64,000 nt of DNA from Kordia aestuariivivens (GTDB taxonomy: Bacteria; Bacteroidota; Bacteroidia; Flavobacteriales; Flavobacteriaceae), in NCBI RefSeq assembly GCF_014397005.1, contig NZ_JACGWS010000004.1, positions 62,001-126,000 on the forward strand, read 5' to 3'. A program made the position numbers and the translations under genes. How positions within the stretch are numbered: position 1 is the stretch's first letter; each line of letters begins with the position of its first letter. Under the pieces are notes generated by a model. That model ran no database searches. It was given only the letters and a program-made list of their open reading frames with translations, and was not told where the DNA came from. This document shows positions 34,113 to 43,255 of the stretch, in pieces.

Positions 34113-35039
34113 ATGTCATACATTAAGTATACACTAATCACCTTATTTTGTTTTTCATTTATTTCTGTATCTGCTCAGATGAACAGTAAAAATTTAAAAA
34201 TCATCAATACGAAAAAAAATACATTTAAAAATCTACAACTTATTCCAATCAAAGCAAATAATGCTTATAAAAAGGCATATAAAAATATAGGAAAGTATCA
34301 TAATTTAAAAAAAGCTATCAATTCAGGGAAAATAGAAATCAGTGATTCTGGTACTGTAAATACTATTATTGCCACCAATAATTCAACTGTAAACATATAT
34401 ATTATTGCAGGAGAAGTTGTAAAAGGCGGAAAGCAAGATCGTATCGTAGCTGAAGATGTGATTATTGCTCCAGGCGAAAAAAAGAGGATTCCTGCATTTT
34501 GTGTAGAACAGCATAGATGGCAGCAACAAGAGTCTGGAAATAGTTTTAAAGGTTATTATAATGTAAGTAGCAAGAAGATAAGACAAGCTGCCTTGATTGA
34601 TAAAGATCAACAAAAAGTATGGGCAAATGTAGCTGAAGTTACGAAAGAAAATCAAGCAGTATCAAGTACTGGTACGTATGCCGAATTAGAAAAGTCAGAA
34701 ACATATACTAAAGACTTAAAATCCTATTTAGATTTTTTCAAGAATAAACTTATCAATGATACTTCTATTGTTGGAGTCATTGCTGTTTCTGGAGATAAAA
34801 TTGTTGGTTGTGATATTTTTGCGACACATGATTTGTTTAAAAATTCATATCCAGGATTATTACATTCTTATATTACGGAAGCTATTACAAATGGTAGCAA
34901 ACCTACACTTACTAATGCACAAGTTTCAAAATACTATGAAGAGTTTATGAAAGTGGAGACTGAACAAGATAAAAAATTAGAAGGAAAAGGAAATGTTTTT
35001 AGACATAAGAACAAAAAATTACACCTTACTTCTTTTTAA
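34113..35039 (+). CDS. Secreted ARPP-1-like domain protein
   Basis: The 308-residue protein has a signal peptide (FCFSFISVSAQ) and then a single domain resembling the ARPP-1 family: NLQLIPIKAN, a KKAINSGKIEISDSGTVN segment near residue 70, the diagnostic YIIAGEVVKGGKQDRIVAED near 95, IPAFCVEQHRW near 130 and GVIAVSGDKIVGCDIFATHD near 228. The family is widespread and has no established biochemical role. The gene stands alone, with a terminator shared with dnaK. Confidence 0.72.
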   Translation: MSYIKYTLITLFCFSFISVSAQMNSKNLKIINTKKNTFKNLQLIPIKANNAYKKAYKNIGKYHNLKKAINSGKIEISDSGTVNTIIATNNSTVNIYIIAGEVVKGGKQDRIVAEDVIIAPGEKKRIPAFCVEQHRWQQQESGNSFKGYYNVSSKKIRQAALIDKDQQKVWANVAEVTKENQAVSSTGTYAELEKSETYTKDLKSYLDFFKNKLINDTSIVGVIAVSGDKIVGCDIFATHDLFKNSYPGLLHSYITEAITNGSKPTLTNAQVSKYYEEFMKVETEQDKKLEGKGNVFRHKNKKLHLTSF

Positions 35040-35060
35040 AAAACGATCATATATTATATA

Positions 35061-35090
35061 AAAAAAGCAGCTCCATGGAGCTGCTTTTTT
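35061..35090. terminator. Bidirectional terminator between ARPP-1 gene and dnaK
   Basis: AAAAAAGCAGCTCC and GGAGCTGCTTTTTT form a perfect 14-bp palindrome around AT, 22 bp after one stop codon and 26 bp from the other. Confidence 0.9.
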
Positions 35091-35115
35091 AGTATTTGTG
35101 TATAGTAAGTGAAAC

Positions 35116-37020
35116 TTACTTAACTTCTTCGAAGTCTACGTCTTGAACGTCTTCTCCGTCTTTGTCATCTCCTTCAGCTGAAGCTTCTGGTTGCGCTGCT
35201 CCACCTTCTTGTCCGTCAGCTTGCGCTTTGTACATTTCTTCACTTGCAACTTTCCAAGCTTCGTTGATTTTCTCTAATGCAGGATCAATTACAGCGATAT
35301 CTTTTGTTTCGTACGCTGTTTTTAATTCGGCTAAAGCATCTTCAATTGGCTTTTTCTTATCATCAGATAATTTCTCACCAAATTCTTTTAATTGCTTTTC
35401 AGTTTGGAAAATCATTGAATCTGCTTCATTCAATTTGTCAACAGTTTCTTTTGCTTTTTTATCCGCTTCTGCATTTTCTTCTGCTTCTTGCTTCATTTTC
35501 GCGATTTCTTCTTCTGTTAATCCTGAAGAAGCTTCGATACGAATGTTTTGCTCTTTGTTTGTTCCTTTATCTTTCGCAGAAACTTGGATAATTCCGTTTG
35601 CATCAATATCGAAAGTTACTTCAATTTGAGGAACTCCTCTTTGTGCTGGTGGAATTCCATCTAAGTGAAAACGACCAATTGTTTTGTTGTTTGCTGCCAT
35701 TGGACGTTCACCTTGTAATACGTGAATTTCCACAGATGGCTGATTGTCTGCTGCTGTAGAGAATACTTGCGATTTCTTTGTTGGAATCGTAGTATTTGCT
35801 TCAATAAGTTTTGTCATTACGTTCCCCATTGTCTCAATTCCTAGAGAAAGTGGCGTTACATCTAATAATAAAACATCTTTTACATCTCCAGATAAAACTC
35901 CACCTTGAATTGCTGCACCAACGGCAACAACCTCATCTGGGTTTACTCCTTTACTTGGTTTTTTACCGAAGAATTTCTCTACTGCTTCTTGTACTGCAGG
36001 AATACGTGTAGAACCTCCAACTAAAATAATTTCGTCAATATCACTTATTGATAAATCTGCATTTTTTAATGCTGTTTGGCAAGGCTCAATAGTTCTTTTT
36101 ACTAAATCGTCAATTAATTGCTCAAATTTTGCTCTCGAAAGTGTACGTACCAAGTGTTTTGGTCCACTCGCTGTTGCAGTAATGTATGGCAAGTTAATCT
36201 CCGTTGAAGTAGTACTTGACAATTCAATTTTAGCTTTTTCAGAAGCTTCTTTTAAACGTTGAAGTGCCATTGGATCTTTACGCAAGTCCATTCCTTCTTC
36301 ATTGTTAAATTCGTCAGCCAACCAATTAATGATTTTTTCATCAACATCATCACCACCTAAGTGTGTATCTCCATCTGTTGATAATACTTCAAAAACTCCA
36401 TCTCCTAATTCTAAGACAGAAACATCATGTGTTCCACCTCCGAAGTCAAAAACAACGATTGTTTGATCCTTTCCTTTTTTGTCCATTCCATAAGCTAATG
36501 CCGCAGCAGTTGGCTCATTGATAATTCTTCTCACTTTTAAACCTGCAATTTCTCCAGCTTCTTTTGTAGCTTGACGTTGTGCATCGTTAAAATATGCTGG
36601 TACAGTAATTACTGCTTCTGTAACATCTTGTCCTAAGAACTCTTCTGCTGTTTTCTTCATTTTTTGAAGAATCATAGCTGATAATTCTTGTGGAGAATAT
36701 AAACGTCCATCGATATCTACTCTTGGTGTATCATTGTCTCCTTTTACTACCTTGTATGGAACACGTCCAGCTTCTTTAGAAGACTCTGAAAATTTGTTCC
36801 CCATAAAACGTTTGATAGAATAAACCGTTTTTGTTGGGTTAGTAACAGATTGTCTTTTTGCTGGATCACCAACTTTAATTTCTCCGCCTTCAACAAAAGC
36901 AATAACAGAAGGAGTTGTTCGTTTTCCTTCAGCGTTTGCGATTACTACTGGCTCATTTCCTTCCATTACGGAAACACATGAGTTGGTAGTTCCTAAATCG
37001 ATTCCAATAATTTTACTCAT
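35116..37020 (-). CDS. dnaK: Chaperone protein DnaK (Hsp70)
   Basis: The 634-residue protein begins [20 protein letters not shown] and has the Hsp70 ATPase signatures [17 protein letters not shown] (about 195) and [13 protein letters not shown] (about 333), the linker [15 protein letters not shown], the substrate-binding beta domain and an acidic lid ending [11 protein letters not shown]. It refolds and protects proteins with DnaJ and GrpE. No dnaJ or grpE lies beside it and no CIRCE-type inverted repeat is visible upstream, so heat-shock control is not evident in this window. It is downstream of, but separated by a terminator from, the precursor peptide at 37151-37330. Confidence 0.97.
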   Translation of the reverse strand: MSKIIGIDLGTTNSCVSVMEGNEPVVIANAEGKRTTPSVIAFVEGGEIKVGDPAKRQSVTNPTKTVYSIKRFMGNKFSESSKEAGRVPYKVVKGDNDTPRVDIDGRLYSPQELSAMILQKMKKTAEEFLGQDVTEAVITVPAYFNDAQRQATKEAGEIAGLKVRRIINEPTAAALAYGMDKKGKDQTIVVFDFGGGTHDVSVLELGDGVFEVLSTDGDTHLGGDDVDEKIINWLADEFNNEEGMDLRKDPMALQRLKEASEKAKIELSSTTSTEINLPYITATASGPKHLVRTLSRAKFEQLIDDLVKRTIEPCQTALKNADLSISDIDEIILVGGSTRIPAVQEAVEKFFGKKPSKGVNPDEVVAVGAAIQGGVLSGDVKDVLLLDVTPLSLGIETMGNVMTKLIEANTTIPTKKSQVFSTAADNQPSVEIHVLQGERPMAANNKTIGRFHLDGIPPAQRGVPQIEVTFDIDANGIIQVSAKDKGTNKEQNIRIEASSGLTEEEIAKMKQEAEENAEADKKAKETVDKLNEADSMIFQTEKQLKEFGEKLSDDKKKPIEDALAELKTAYETKDIAVIDPALEKINEAWKVASEEMYKAQADGQEGGAAQPEASAEGDDKDGEDVQDVDFEEVK

Positions 37021-37101
37021 AATCTTATTTTTTACTTTTATCTATTGTGTTGTGATATACTTTTTTTAACTGTATACCATAAGACAATGACTATGCCAAC
37101 A

Positions 37102-37129
37102 AAAAAATGCTGACATGATGTCAGCATTT
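37102..37129 (-). terminator. Terminator of the Cys-rich peptide gene
   Basis: AAATGCTGACA (37105-37115) and TGTCAGCATTT (37119-37129) pair around TGA; the A-run at 37101-37107 is a U-run on the minus strand. It lies 22 bp after the peptide stop codon and separates it from dnaK. Confidence 0.85.
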
Positions 37130-37150
37130 CTTAAAAATTGTAGTTAAAGG

Positions 37151-37330
37151 TTAACAAAAACAAGTATTCCCTCTAATGGTTTCACATTGATCTTCCGAAT
37201 TTGGACAGTGATCAGATGTACAACAATAACAAGTAAATAATGATCCGCCACCTTTAATACTTGATGTTCCTAATTCTGAAACTTTAATTTTTTTGAAGTT
37301 CAGTTTTCTGTTCGTTTTTTTATTTTTCAT
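37151..37330 (-). CDS. Cys-rich RiPP-like precursor peptide
   Basis: Fifty-nine codons on the minus strand encode MKNKKTNRKLNFKKIKVSEL, then GTSSIKGG (Gly27-Gly28-Gly29) and a 30-residue core with seven Cys (34, 36, 37, 42, 49, 57, 59) and about seven Ser/Thr. The Lys-rich leader ending in IKGG matches the two peptides at 11.8 and 12.3 kb, so this is probably a fourth member of the family. Alternatives are a disulfide-rich or metal-binding peptide. The leader RNA contains a small hairpin (37349-37365). A strong terminator makes it monocistronic. No maturation enzymes are nearby. Confidence 0.7.
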   Translation of the reverse strand: MKNKKTNRKLNFKKIKVSELGTSSIKGGGSLFTCYCCTSDHCPNSEDQCETIRGNTCFC

Positions 37331-37348
37331 AATGAATGATTTTAAAGC

Positions 37349-37365
37349 GAACTCCTAGTGAGTTC
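37349..37365 (-). promoter_or_regulatory. Palindrome upstream of the Cys-rich peptide gene
   Basis: GAACTC CTAGT GAGTTC (plus-strand reading) lies 19-35 bp upstream of the ATG at 37330. It could be an operator or a hairpin in the leader RNA that affects translation. Confidence 0.4.
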
Positions 37366-37563
37366 AATTAATAATTAGTAAACACACACATATTAATTAT
37401 CTTTAAATACAACATAAAAAACTTAATATGTGTATTACTTAAATTTACGCAAGTTTGAAGCGAATTCCTACAACTTTAAAATAACTTTAACAACATCAAA
37501 AAAAGATTGATCAATATCAAACAATAAAATTATATTTACAGCAAGTAAGTAATCTCAAATATT

Positions 37564-38982
37564 ATGGAATTTATCAGTGTTTTCGATATGCTAAAAATCG
37601 GCGTTGGACCTTCAAGTTCGCATACTTTAGGACCTTGGAGAGCCGCCGAAAATTGGATTACCGAATTAAAGGCAGCAAATCTTTTTGATGCTATTACTTC
37701 TATTCAAGTTGATTTGTATGGTTCTTTATCTTTGACAGGAAAAGGGCATGCAACAGATTTAGCTGTTTTACTTGGCTTGTATGGTGCTGATCCAGAAACC
37801 ATTCCGACAGAAAGTATACAAACAATTGTGAATACAATTAAGGAACATAATATATTATCATTCAATCAAGAGAAAGATATTCCATTTACGCCAAAAACGG
37901 ATATTATATTCAATTCAACCTTTTTACCATTTCATCCAAACGGGATTACATTTAGTGCCATTGCTGATCATAAAGTATATGAATCTACTTTTTATTCTAT
38001 TGGTGGCGGATTTGTGGTGAAAGAAGAAGAAAGTCATTCTGATAGCGATCATCCAATTCGTATTTTTCCTTTTCCAATCAATAAAGCGACAGATTTAGTC
38101 GCGTTTTGCGATCAAGAACAAAAAAAGATTTCTCAAATTGTACAAATGAATGAGGAATTGTTGCGCTCTCCTGAAGAAATTGAATCTGAATTACATCGTG
38201 TTTGGAATACCATGTTAGAATGCATGTATACAGGTTGTCATACCACTGGAATTTTACCTGGCGGACTAAACGTGAAGCGTAGAGCTTTTGATATTCATGA
38301 AAAATTAAAAGGTGAATTACCTTATGATTCTCCGCAAGATTGGCTTCAAAAAATTCGAAAAACGGAAGTGAAATTTCGTCAAATTTTTAAATGGGTAAGT
38401 TGTTTTGCATTGGCTGTGAACGAAGTAAATGCTTCTTTAGGACGTGTGGTTACAGCACCGACCAACGGAAGTGCTGGTGTGATTCCTGCTGTATTAATGT
38501 ATTATATGGTGATTGAAAACCACAATGCAGATTTTAAACATATCAAACGCTTTTTATTAGTTGCTGGTGAAATTGGAAGTATTTTCAAAAAAGGTGCCAC
38601 TATTTCTGCCGCTATGGGCGGTTGCCAAGCGGAAATTGGTGTTTCTTCTGCCATGGCAGCTGGCGCATTGACAGAGTTATATGGCGGATCGCCAGAACAA
38701 GTAATGATTGCTGCTGAAATTGCCATGGAACATCACTTAGGAATGACCTGCGATCCTATTGGTGGTTTGGTGCAAGTTCCGTGTATTGAACGAAATTCGA
38801 TGGGCGCAATTAAAGCCATTAATGCTGCCGAATTAGCCATGGAAACAAATCCTGAAGATGTAAAAGTTCCGTTGGATAAAGTGATTAGTACCATGTGGGA
38901 AACTGCAAAAGACATGAATTCTAAGTATAAAGAGACTTCCGAAGGTGGATTGGCCGTTGGTGTGAATTTGGCAGATTGTTAA
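37564..38982 (+). CDS. sdaA: L-serine ammonia-lyase, iron-sulfur dependent
   Basis: The 472-residue single-chain enzyme has the beta domain first ([20 protein letters not shown], about residues 8-27) and the catalytic alpha domain after about residue 210 ([49 protein letters not shown]). The Cys residues in these last motifs bind the 4Fe-4S cluster that activates the serine hydroxyl. It converts L-serine to pyruvate and ammonia. It is monocistronic, ending at the hairpin at 39070-39109. Confidence 0.94.
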   Translation: MEFISVFDMLKIGVGPSSSHTLGPWRAAENWITELKAANLFDAITSIQVDLYGSLSLTGKGHATDLAVLLGLYGADPETIPTESIQTIVNTIKEHNILSFNQEKDIPFTPKTDIIFNSTFLPFHPNGITFSAIADHKVYESTFYSIGGGFVVKEEESHSDSDHPIRIFPFPINKATDLVAFCDQEQKKISQIVQMNEELLRSPEEIESELHRVWNTMLECMYTGCHTTGILPGGLNVKRRAFDIHEKLKGELPYDSPQDWLQKIRKTEVKFRQIFKWVSCFALAVNEVNASLGRVVTAPTNGSAGVIPAVLMYYMVIENHNADFKHIKRFLLVAGEIGSIFKKGATISAAMGGCQAEIGVSSAMAAGALTELYGGSPEQVMIAAEIAMEHHLGMTCDPIGGLVQVPCIERNSMGAIKAINAAELAMETNPEDVKVPLDKVISTMWETAKDMNSKYKETSEGGLAVGVNLADC

Positions 38983-39069
38983 TTTAGAAACGCTTTGCTT
39001 TTGGACTAACTTGAATTGTTGGTTTTTTAGACTTATAAAATATACAGTTTATATCCTATTTGAACTTAA

Positions 39070-39109
39070 AAAAAGTCTTAGAATTTCGAGTGAAATTCTA
39101 AGACTTTTT
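39070..39109. terminator. Long bidirectional terminator between sdaA and proteorhodopsin
   Basis: An 18-bp perfect stem (39070-39087 with 39092-39109, AAAAAGTCTTAGAATTTC and its complement) around GAGT serves the convergent sdaA and rhodopsin genes. Confidence 0.92.
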
Positions 39110-39133
39110 AATTTTTAAGTAGTAAGATAAGAG

Positions 39134-39859
39134 TTAAGCTTTTTCAGTCTGTTGAACTGCTAGATTATAGATAACTAAACCAAATCCTATTTTATTAATA
39201 GCATCTCCAATGTTATAAACGACATCTAACGAAAGTCCTCCAAAAATTCCATCATACCATCCTGGAGTTCCTGCCATGTATCCAATTGGATAAATTGCCC
39301 AACCAACTAGTACAAACCAACAAAGTGTTTTGTGGGCTTGCAGTACTGATCCACCAGCTGCAACTGCGAGTTTTTTGGCACTTCCAAGCCATATTTCGTA
39401 TACGATAGCAAAGTACGCGATCCCTGAAACTAATCCCCAAATTTGAGCATTTGGAATGTCTACAGCTTCTCCAATGTATCCTGTTATTAACATAATAACT
39501 GATAAGAAAATAAGCTTCCACATAAGTGCTTTCTTCGCGCCAGCTATTTTTAGTATTAGGTAAAATTCAACACACATTAATGGTACTGTCAATATCCAAT
39601 CTACATAACGGAAAAACGTTGGTGATTCCATATTTGCTGCCCAATAGTCACGCATGTACCAATAATGGACTGCTGCAATAAAGGTGATTAAACCTGACAC
39701 CAAGATTGATGTACGCCATTTCTTGTCAAAACTGTTCATAGAAAGGAAAAAGAACACAGATGCTGCCATCATTGCCATACATCCAACAAAGAATGTGAAT
39801 CCTACATAATCGTCTGTTGCTACTTTTGCAACAAGCGGAAAATTTAATAAATAATTCAT
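39134..39859 (-). CDS. Proteorhodopsin, light-driven proton pump
   Basis: The 241-residue seven-helix protein has helix-C residues Asp87, Thr91 and Glu98 (RYVDWILTVPLMCVEFYLIL), the DTE set of outward proton pumps, not the NDQ set of sodium pumps. His65 (AAVHYW) is the partner of the Asp counterion and the Schiff-base Lys is near residue 223 (DAINKIGFG). The tuning position equivalent to residue 105 of green proteorhodopsin is Met95, predicting green absorption, as usual in marine Flavobacteriia. It is divergent from blh, which makes its retinal. Confidence 0.96.
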   Translation of the reverse strand: MNYLLNFPLVAKVATDDYVGFTFFVGCMAMMAASVFFFLSMNSFDKKWRTSILVSGLITFIAAVHYWYMRDYWAANMESPTFFRYVDWILTVPLMCVEFYLILKIAGAKKALMWKLIFLSVIMLITGYIGEAVDIPNAQIWGLVSGIAYFAIVYEIWLGSAKKLAVAAGGSVLQAHKTLCWFVLVGWAIYPIGYMAGTPGWYDGIFGGLSLDVVYNIGDAINKIGFGLVIYNLAVQQTEKA

Positions 39860-39914
39860 AATGGTTTGATTAATTAGTTAATACTTTGTTTAAGGTTTTT
39901 GAGTTAAACCTAAA

Positions 39915-39947
39915 CGAAAATACAAAAAAATGTTTAACTTATTCAAA
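39915..39947 (-). promoter_or_regulatory. Predicted proteorhodopsin promoter
   Basis: On the minus strand, TTTG (plus 39944-39947) and TATTTTCG (plus 39915-39922) are separated by 21 bp, a good match to the Bacteroidota consensus. It would give a leader of roughly 50 nt before the ATG at 39859. Confidence 0.5.
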
Positions 39948-39990
39948 AAAAAGATAAACAAAGTAAAAAAAGTTATTAACTTTGGTGAAT

Positions 39991-40872
39991 ATGAGAAGTG
40001 TTTTGAATGTAGACTATCAAGACTTTATGATTATTGTTACCTTTTTTCTCTTTTGGATAAGCATCCAATTTGGACAGGTAATAGAAGATACTATTGCTTA
40101 TATTTTTGTCCTTTCATTGGGAATTATTCACGGCGCAAATGATTTGAATATTTTACAGAAGAAGCAACTTAAAAAAAACAACTTTATAAAATCACTTTTT
40201 TTATATCTATTGCTTATCTCATTGTGTGTGGTAAGTTTCTGGATTCATCCGTTTACTTCTGTATTATTATTCATTGTATTGAGCGCATACCATTTTGGAG
40301 AACAACATTTAGAAAAGAAAATTTCAAGTGATCAATGGCTGCAAACTATTATTTTTATTGCATACGGATTGGTAATCTTCACATTGCTATTTTATGTAAA
40401 TGTTTCAGATGTAAATTCGATCGTATCAAACTTAACAAATCATACGATCGATATACTATTGATCGAAATTTCTTTTGTTATTGCTATTAGCACACTCGCT
40501 ACAAGCCTATTGTATGCACATTATAAAAAGCATATTTTACACTTAAATTATTTGAAAGAATTCTTATACCTATTTGTTTTATTTTTAGTTTTTAAAACTG
40601 GAACATTAATTTTTGGATTTGCCGTCTATTTTGTTTTTTGGCATAGTATTCCATCAATAACTGATCAAATTCATTATTTGTTTGGCAGTAAGAATAAACA
40701 TTCCATCGCTAATTATTTTAAAGCTGCTTTTTTTTATTGGTTACTAAGTATTTCAGGTTTAGTTGTTGCATATTATTTTATGGAAGAACAACTTTTTAAT
40801 GCCGTACTATTTTTAATCCTTTTTGCTGTGACTACACCACATACGTGGGTTATGAAAAGAATGAAAGAATAA
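39991..40872 (+). CDS. blh: Beta-carotene 15,15'-dioxygenase, Brp/Blh family
   Basis: The ATG at 39991 gives a 293-residue membrane protein with about eight helices. Family histidines are visible in LGIIHGANDLN (about residue 47), LSAYHFGEQH (about 102), FWHSIPSI (about 219) and VTTPHTWVM (about 285). Blh cleaves beta-carotene to two retinals, the rhodopsin chromophore. TAACTTTG (39977-39984) lies only 6 bp before the ATG; if it is the -7 box the mRNA would be leaderless, but no good -33 box is present. An upstream in-frame TTG (39982) is less likely as the start. Confidence 0.9.
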   Translation: MRSVLNVDYQDFMIIVTFFLFWISIQFGQVIEDTIAYIFVLSLGIIHGANDLNILQKKQLKKNNFIKSLFLYLLLISLCVVSFWIHPFTSVLLFIVLSAYHFGEQHLEKKISSDQWLQTIIFIAYGLVIFTLLFYVNVSDVNSIVSNLTNHTIDILLIEISFVIAISTLATSLLYAHYKKHILHLNYLKEFLYLFVLFLVFKTGTLIFGFAVYFVFWHSIPSITDQIHYLFGSKNKHSIANYFKAAFFYWLLSISGLVVAYYFMEEQLFNAVLFLILFAVTTPHTWVMKRMKE

Positions 40873-40875
40873 ATT

Positions 40876-41337
40876 TTACTTTTCCTGACAACCTTCTTTA
40901 CGTCTTGTATCAATAAGATAGATAATTTTCCACGTTCCATTGTCTTTGAAAAGTTGAAACGAATTCACGCCACAATGTAGAAACTTTCCATTGAGCCAAA
41001 ACTCATAAGGTGTCCAAACATTTGCCATGGTTCCATCAACTTGTACACTATACGAAAGTATTTTTTCCTTCCATATTGGACTGTCAGCTCTACTGACAAC
41101 CGCTTTTATAAAACCTGTTGCATCTTGATTTTTTAAAACGGCTTCTCCCTTTTTGTTGGTAAATGTGGTTTGTAGTATGAGATCTTTGTGAACGACTTCT
41201 TGCATCAATACAGAATCTTTTTTGTGAAATCCGTCAAAGAACTGAACAACTGCTTGTTTTGCAGCGGTTTCGTCGTCCGTTTGTGCATGTAAGCCAAAGC
41301 TAGCTATAAGAAATAGTAAGAATGTATATCGCATCAT
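40876..41337 (-). CDS. Secreted NTF2-like protein
   Basis: The 153-residue protein starts with a signal peptide (FLLFLIASFGLHAQ) and an NTF2/lumazine-binding-like fold: AAKQAVVQFFDGFHKKDSVL near residue 25, VWTPYEFWLNGKFLHCGVNS near 107 and the final TWKIIYLIDTRRKEGCQ. It probably binds a small ligand in the periplasm; function is unknown. Two adjacent ATG codons (41337, 41334) could both start translation. It is convergent with blh, with stop codons only 3 bp apart. Confidence 0.75.
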   Translation of the reverse strand: MMRYTFLLFLIASFGLHAQTDDETAAKQAVVQFFDGFHKKDSVLMQEVVHKDLILQTTFTNKKGEAVLKNQDATGFIKAVVSRADSPIWKEKILSYSVQVDGTMANVWTPYEFWLNGKFLHCGVNSFQLFKDNGTWKIIYLIDTRRKEGCQEK

Positions 41338-41423
41338 GATTGTGAATTTTGAAGTAAATTAACTTTATTTTTCTAAAATCTGGCTAGATTTACGATACTT
41401 TTAAGATTTTTCAAACTTTAGCT

Positions 41424-41774
41424 ATGAGCGAACATATACAACTAGATTTTTCAGTTTTAAAAAAAACAATAGTTTGGTGGGAAAAGAAACGAATTTGGTT
41501 TAATATTATCATTGGTATTAATGGAGTTTTAGCACTGTTAAGCATTGGGCCTCCATATTTTTCTATAACTGAAATTGTTGGAATTGTCATTTTTGGCTTT
41601 TTCATGAATATATTTTATTCAACAGGAATCATCTTAGCAGTTCTAGACAGTTATTACTTTAGAAATAAATTCAATTTATTTAGATTCAGACATCTGTTTA
41701 TAATAATTGGAACAATGCTATCCATAATATTCACGTGGGTTACCGCATTTGCCTATTATTTCCCACCTTGTTAA
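41424..41774 (+). CDS. Small membrane protein of unknown function
   Basis: The 116-residue protein begins with a short charged segment (MSEHIQLDFSVLKKTIVWWE) followed by three hydrophobic helices (near residues 24-44, 48-73 and 90-112). I recognise no family. It is followed after 22 bp by a secreted protein gene on the same strand, probably in one transcript, and is divergent from the NTF2-like gene. Confidence 0.6.
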   Translation: MSEHIQLDFSVLKKTIVWWEKKRIWFNIIIGINGVLALLSIGPPYFSITEIVGIVIFGFFMNIFYSTGIILAVLDSYYFRNKFNLFRFRHLFIIIGTMLSIIFTWVTAFAYYFPPC

Positions 41775-41796
41775 TTGTAATATAAAACAACTTCAA

Positions 41797-42309
41797 ATGC
41801 CAAAATACATTCTTTTCTTTTTATTGATAAGCTTCACAGCTAACGCGCAAGTACAGAATGATTCTTTAGTTAAAAAGAAAAAATTCCAATTAAATCCTTG
41901 GGACAATATAAATGGTTACAGAGTTTCTTTTAATTCATTACGAACGCTAGAATTGGAAGCGAGCTATGTGCTCAGCTCTTTTCCCAAAAAAGATCCTGGC
42001 TTTGGTGCTTTTGCGATGCGTTTTCAATATATAAGCGCTGGAGTTGAATATTTACGTCTCAATAGACAAGATGTATATGGTATAAAATTAGCGTATGAAA
42101 ATAGCTTTTCTTTGATTTCCGCTCAGATTGGGACTGATTACCTTTTTTCTAATAATGATTCGCAAATTCGATTGATGCCTAAAGTTGGAATCACCATGAT
42201 AGGCTGGATAACTCTTTATTACGGCTGGAATATTAACCTATTAAAAAACAGCTCATTACAACCATCTAATCATAGTTTTAGCTTACAGTTTACTTTTCCG
42301 ATTTTTTAA
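41797..42309 (+). CDS. Secreted beta-barrel-like protein of unknown function
   Basis: The ATG at 41797 gives 170 residues with a signal peptide (LFFLLISFTANAQ). The mature part alternates hydrophobic and polar residues (YRVSFNSLRTLELEASYVL, FGAFAMRFQYISAGVEYL, FSLISAQIGTDYLF) and ends in FSLQFTFPIF, consistent with an outer-membrane barrel of about eight strands. No family recognised. An upstream in-frame start (41749) would overlap the preceding gene and mask the signal peptide. Confidence 0.65.
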   Translation: MPKYILFFLLISFTANAQVQNDSLVKKKKFQLNPWDNINGYRVSFNSLRTLELEASYVLSSFPKKDPGFGAFAMRFQYISAGVEYLRLNRQDVYGIKLAYENSFSLISAQIGTDYLFSNNDSQIRLMPKVGITMIGWITLYYGWNINLLKNSSLQPSNHSFSLQFTFPIF

Positions 42310-42388
42310 AAATGTAATAAAAGATAACATTCTTCAAAAATTCATTTCATTTATTATCACTACATTGTTTTTTTTTAATAACCAACCA

Positions 42389-43255
42389 ATGATTACAACA
42401 TTATTAACCAAAGTTTTACTTCCACTATCGCTCGGCATTATCATGCTTGGTATGGGAATGACCTTGATTCCAAAAGATTTTACACGAATTACAAAATATC
42501 CAAAAGCAGCTTTTATTGGCATCGTAAACCAGCTTCTGTTTTTACCCATTATTGGTTTTTTATTAGCCATTGCGTTCGATTTAGATGCTACAATGGCAGT
42601 CGGATTGATGATTATAGCCGCAGCGCCAGGTGGACCCACAAGTAATTTAATCACACAGATTTGCAAAGGAAATATTGCGTTATCAGTAACGTTGACAGCC
42701 ATTGTAAGTTTTGCGACCATCTTAACAATTCCGTTTATTTTGTCGTTTGCACTTGATTATTTTGGAAGCGGAACTGATGTCGTGATTGAATTACCAATTT
42801 TAGATACCATACTTCAAATTTTAGTCATTATTGTCATTCCAATTTCAATAGGAATGCTGATTCGTCGTGCAAAACCAGCTTTTGCCACTCGTATGGAAAA
42901 GCCAATGCGAACAGCTTCTACCGTTATTTTCATTTTAATATTTATCGCAGTAGTTGCCGCAAATTTAAAATTTTTAGGAGACGCCATGAAACAAGTCGGG
43001 TTGGTTACTTTAGTACTCAATATTGCAACGATGTCATTAGGATATTTAACCGCTCGCCTATTTAAGTTAAACTTAAAAGATTCCATATCAATTACCGTTG
43101 AAAGTGGCATTCAAAACGGAACACTCGCCATTGTAATTGCCACCACAATTTTAAATAATTTAGAAATGAGCATTCCTGTTGTAGCATATTCTATTTGGAT
43201 GTTTGTCACTGGAAGTATATTAATGTGGTATTTTGGAAAACGAAAAGATTTATGA
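42389..43255 (+). CDS. Bile acid:sodium symporter family transporter
   Basis: The ATG at 42389 gives 288 residues with eight to ten hydrophobic helices. The SBF/BASS family motifs are GMGMTLIPKDF near residue 20, AAAPGGPTSNLITQICKGN near 75 and SGIQNGTLAIVIATT near 240; the GGPTSN and GIQNGTL elements form the crossed discontinuous helices of the Na+/substrate site. Family members import anions such as bile acids, pantoate or organosulfates; the substrate here is unknown. Its stop overlaps the start of the next gene (ATGA at 43252). Confidence 0.85.
   Translation: MITTLLTKVLLPLSLGIIMLGMGMTLIPKDFTRITKYPKAAFIGIVNQLLFLPIIGFLLAIAFDLDATMAVGLMIIAAAPGGPTSNLITQICKGNIALSVTLTAIVSFATILTIPFILSFALDYFGSGTDVVIELPILDTILQILVIIVIPISIGMLIRRAKPAFATRMEKPMRTASTVIFILIFIAVVAANLKFLGDAMKQVGLVTLVLNIATMSLGYLTARLFKLNLKDSISITVESGIQNGTLAIVIATTILNNLEMSIPVVAYSIWMFVTGSILMWYFGKRKDL

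Noticed and set aside
35162-35629. 155-codon open frame opposite dnaK
   Set aside because: Antisense shadow caused by codon bias in dnaK; Ser/Phe-rich translation without any domain.
37021-37100. CIRCE or other heat-shock operator upstream of dnaK
   Set aside because: No 9-bp inverted repeat with a 9-bp spacer is present; only AT-rich promoter-like sequence.
39930-40142. 70-codon frame overlapping the 5' end of blh
   Set aside because: Out of frame with blh and without any recognisable domain; blh similarity is clear in the other frame.
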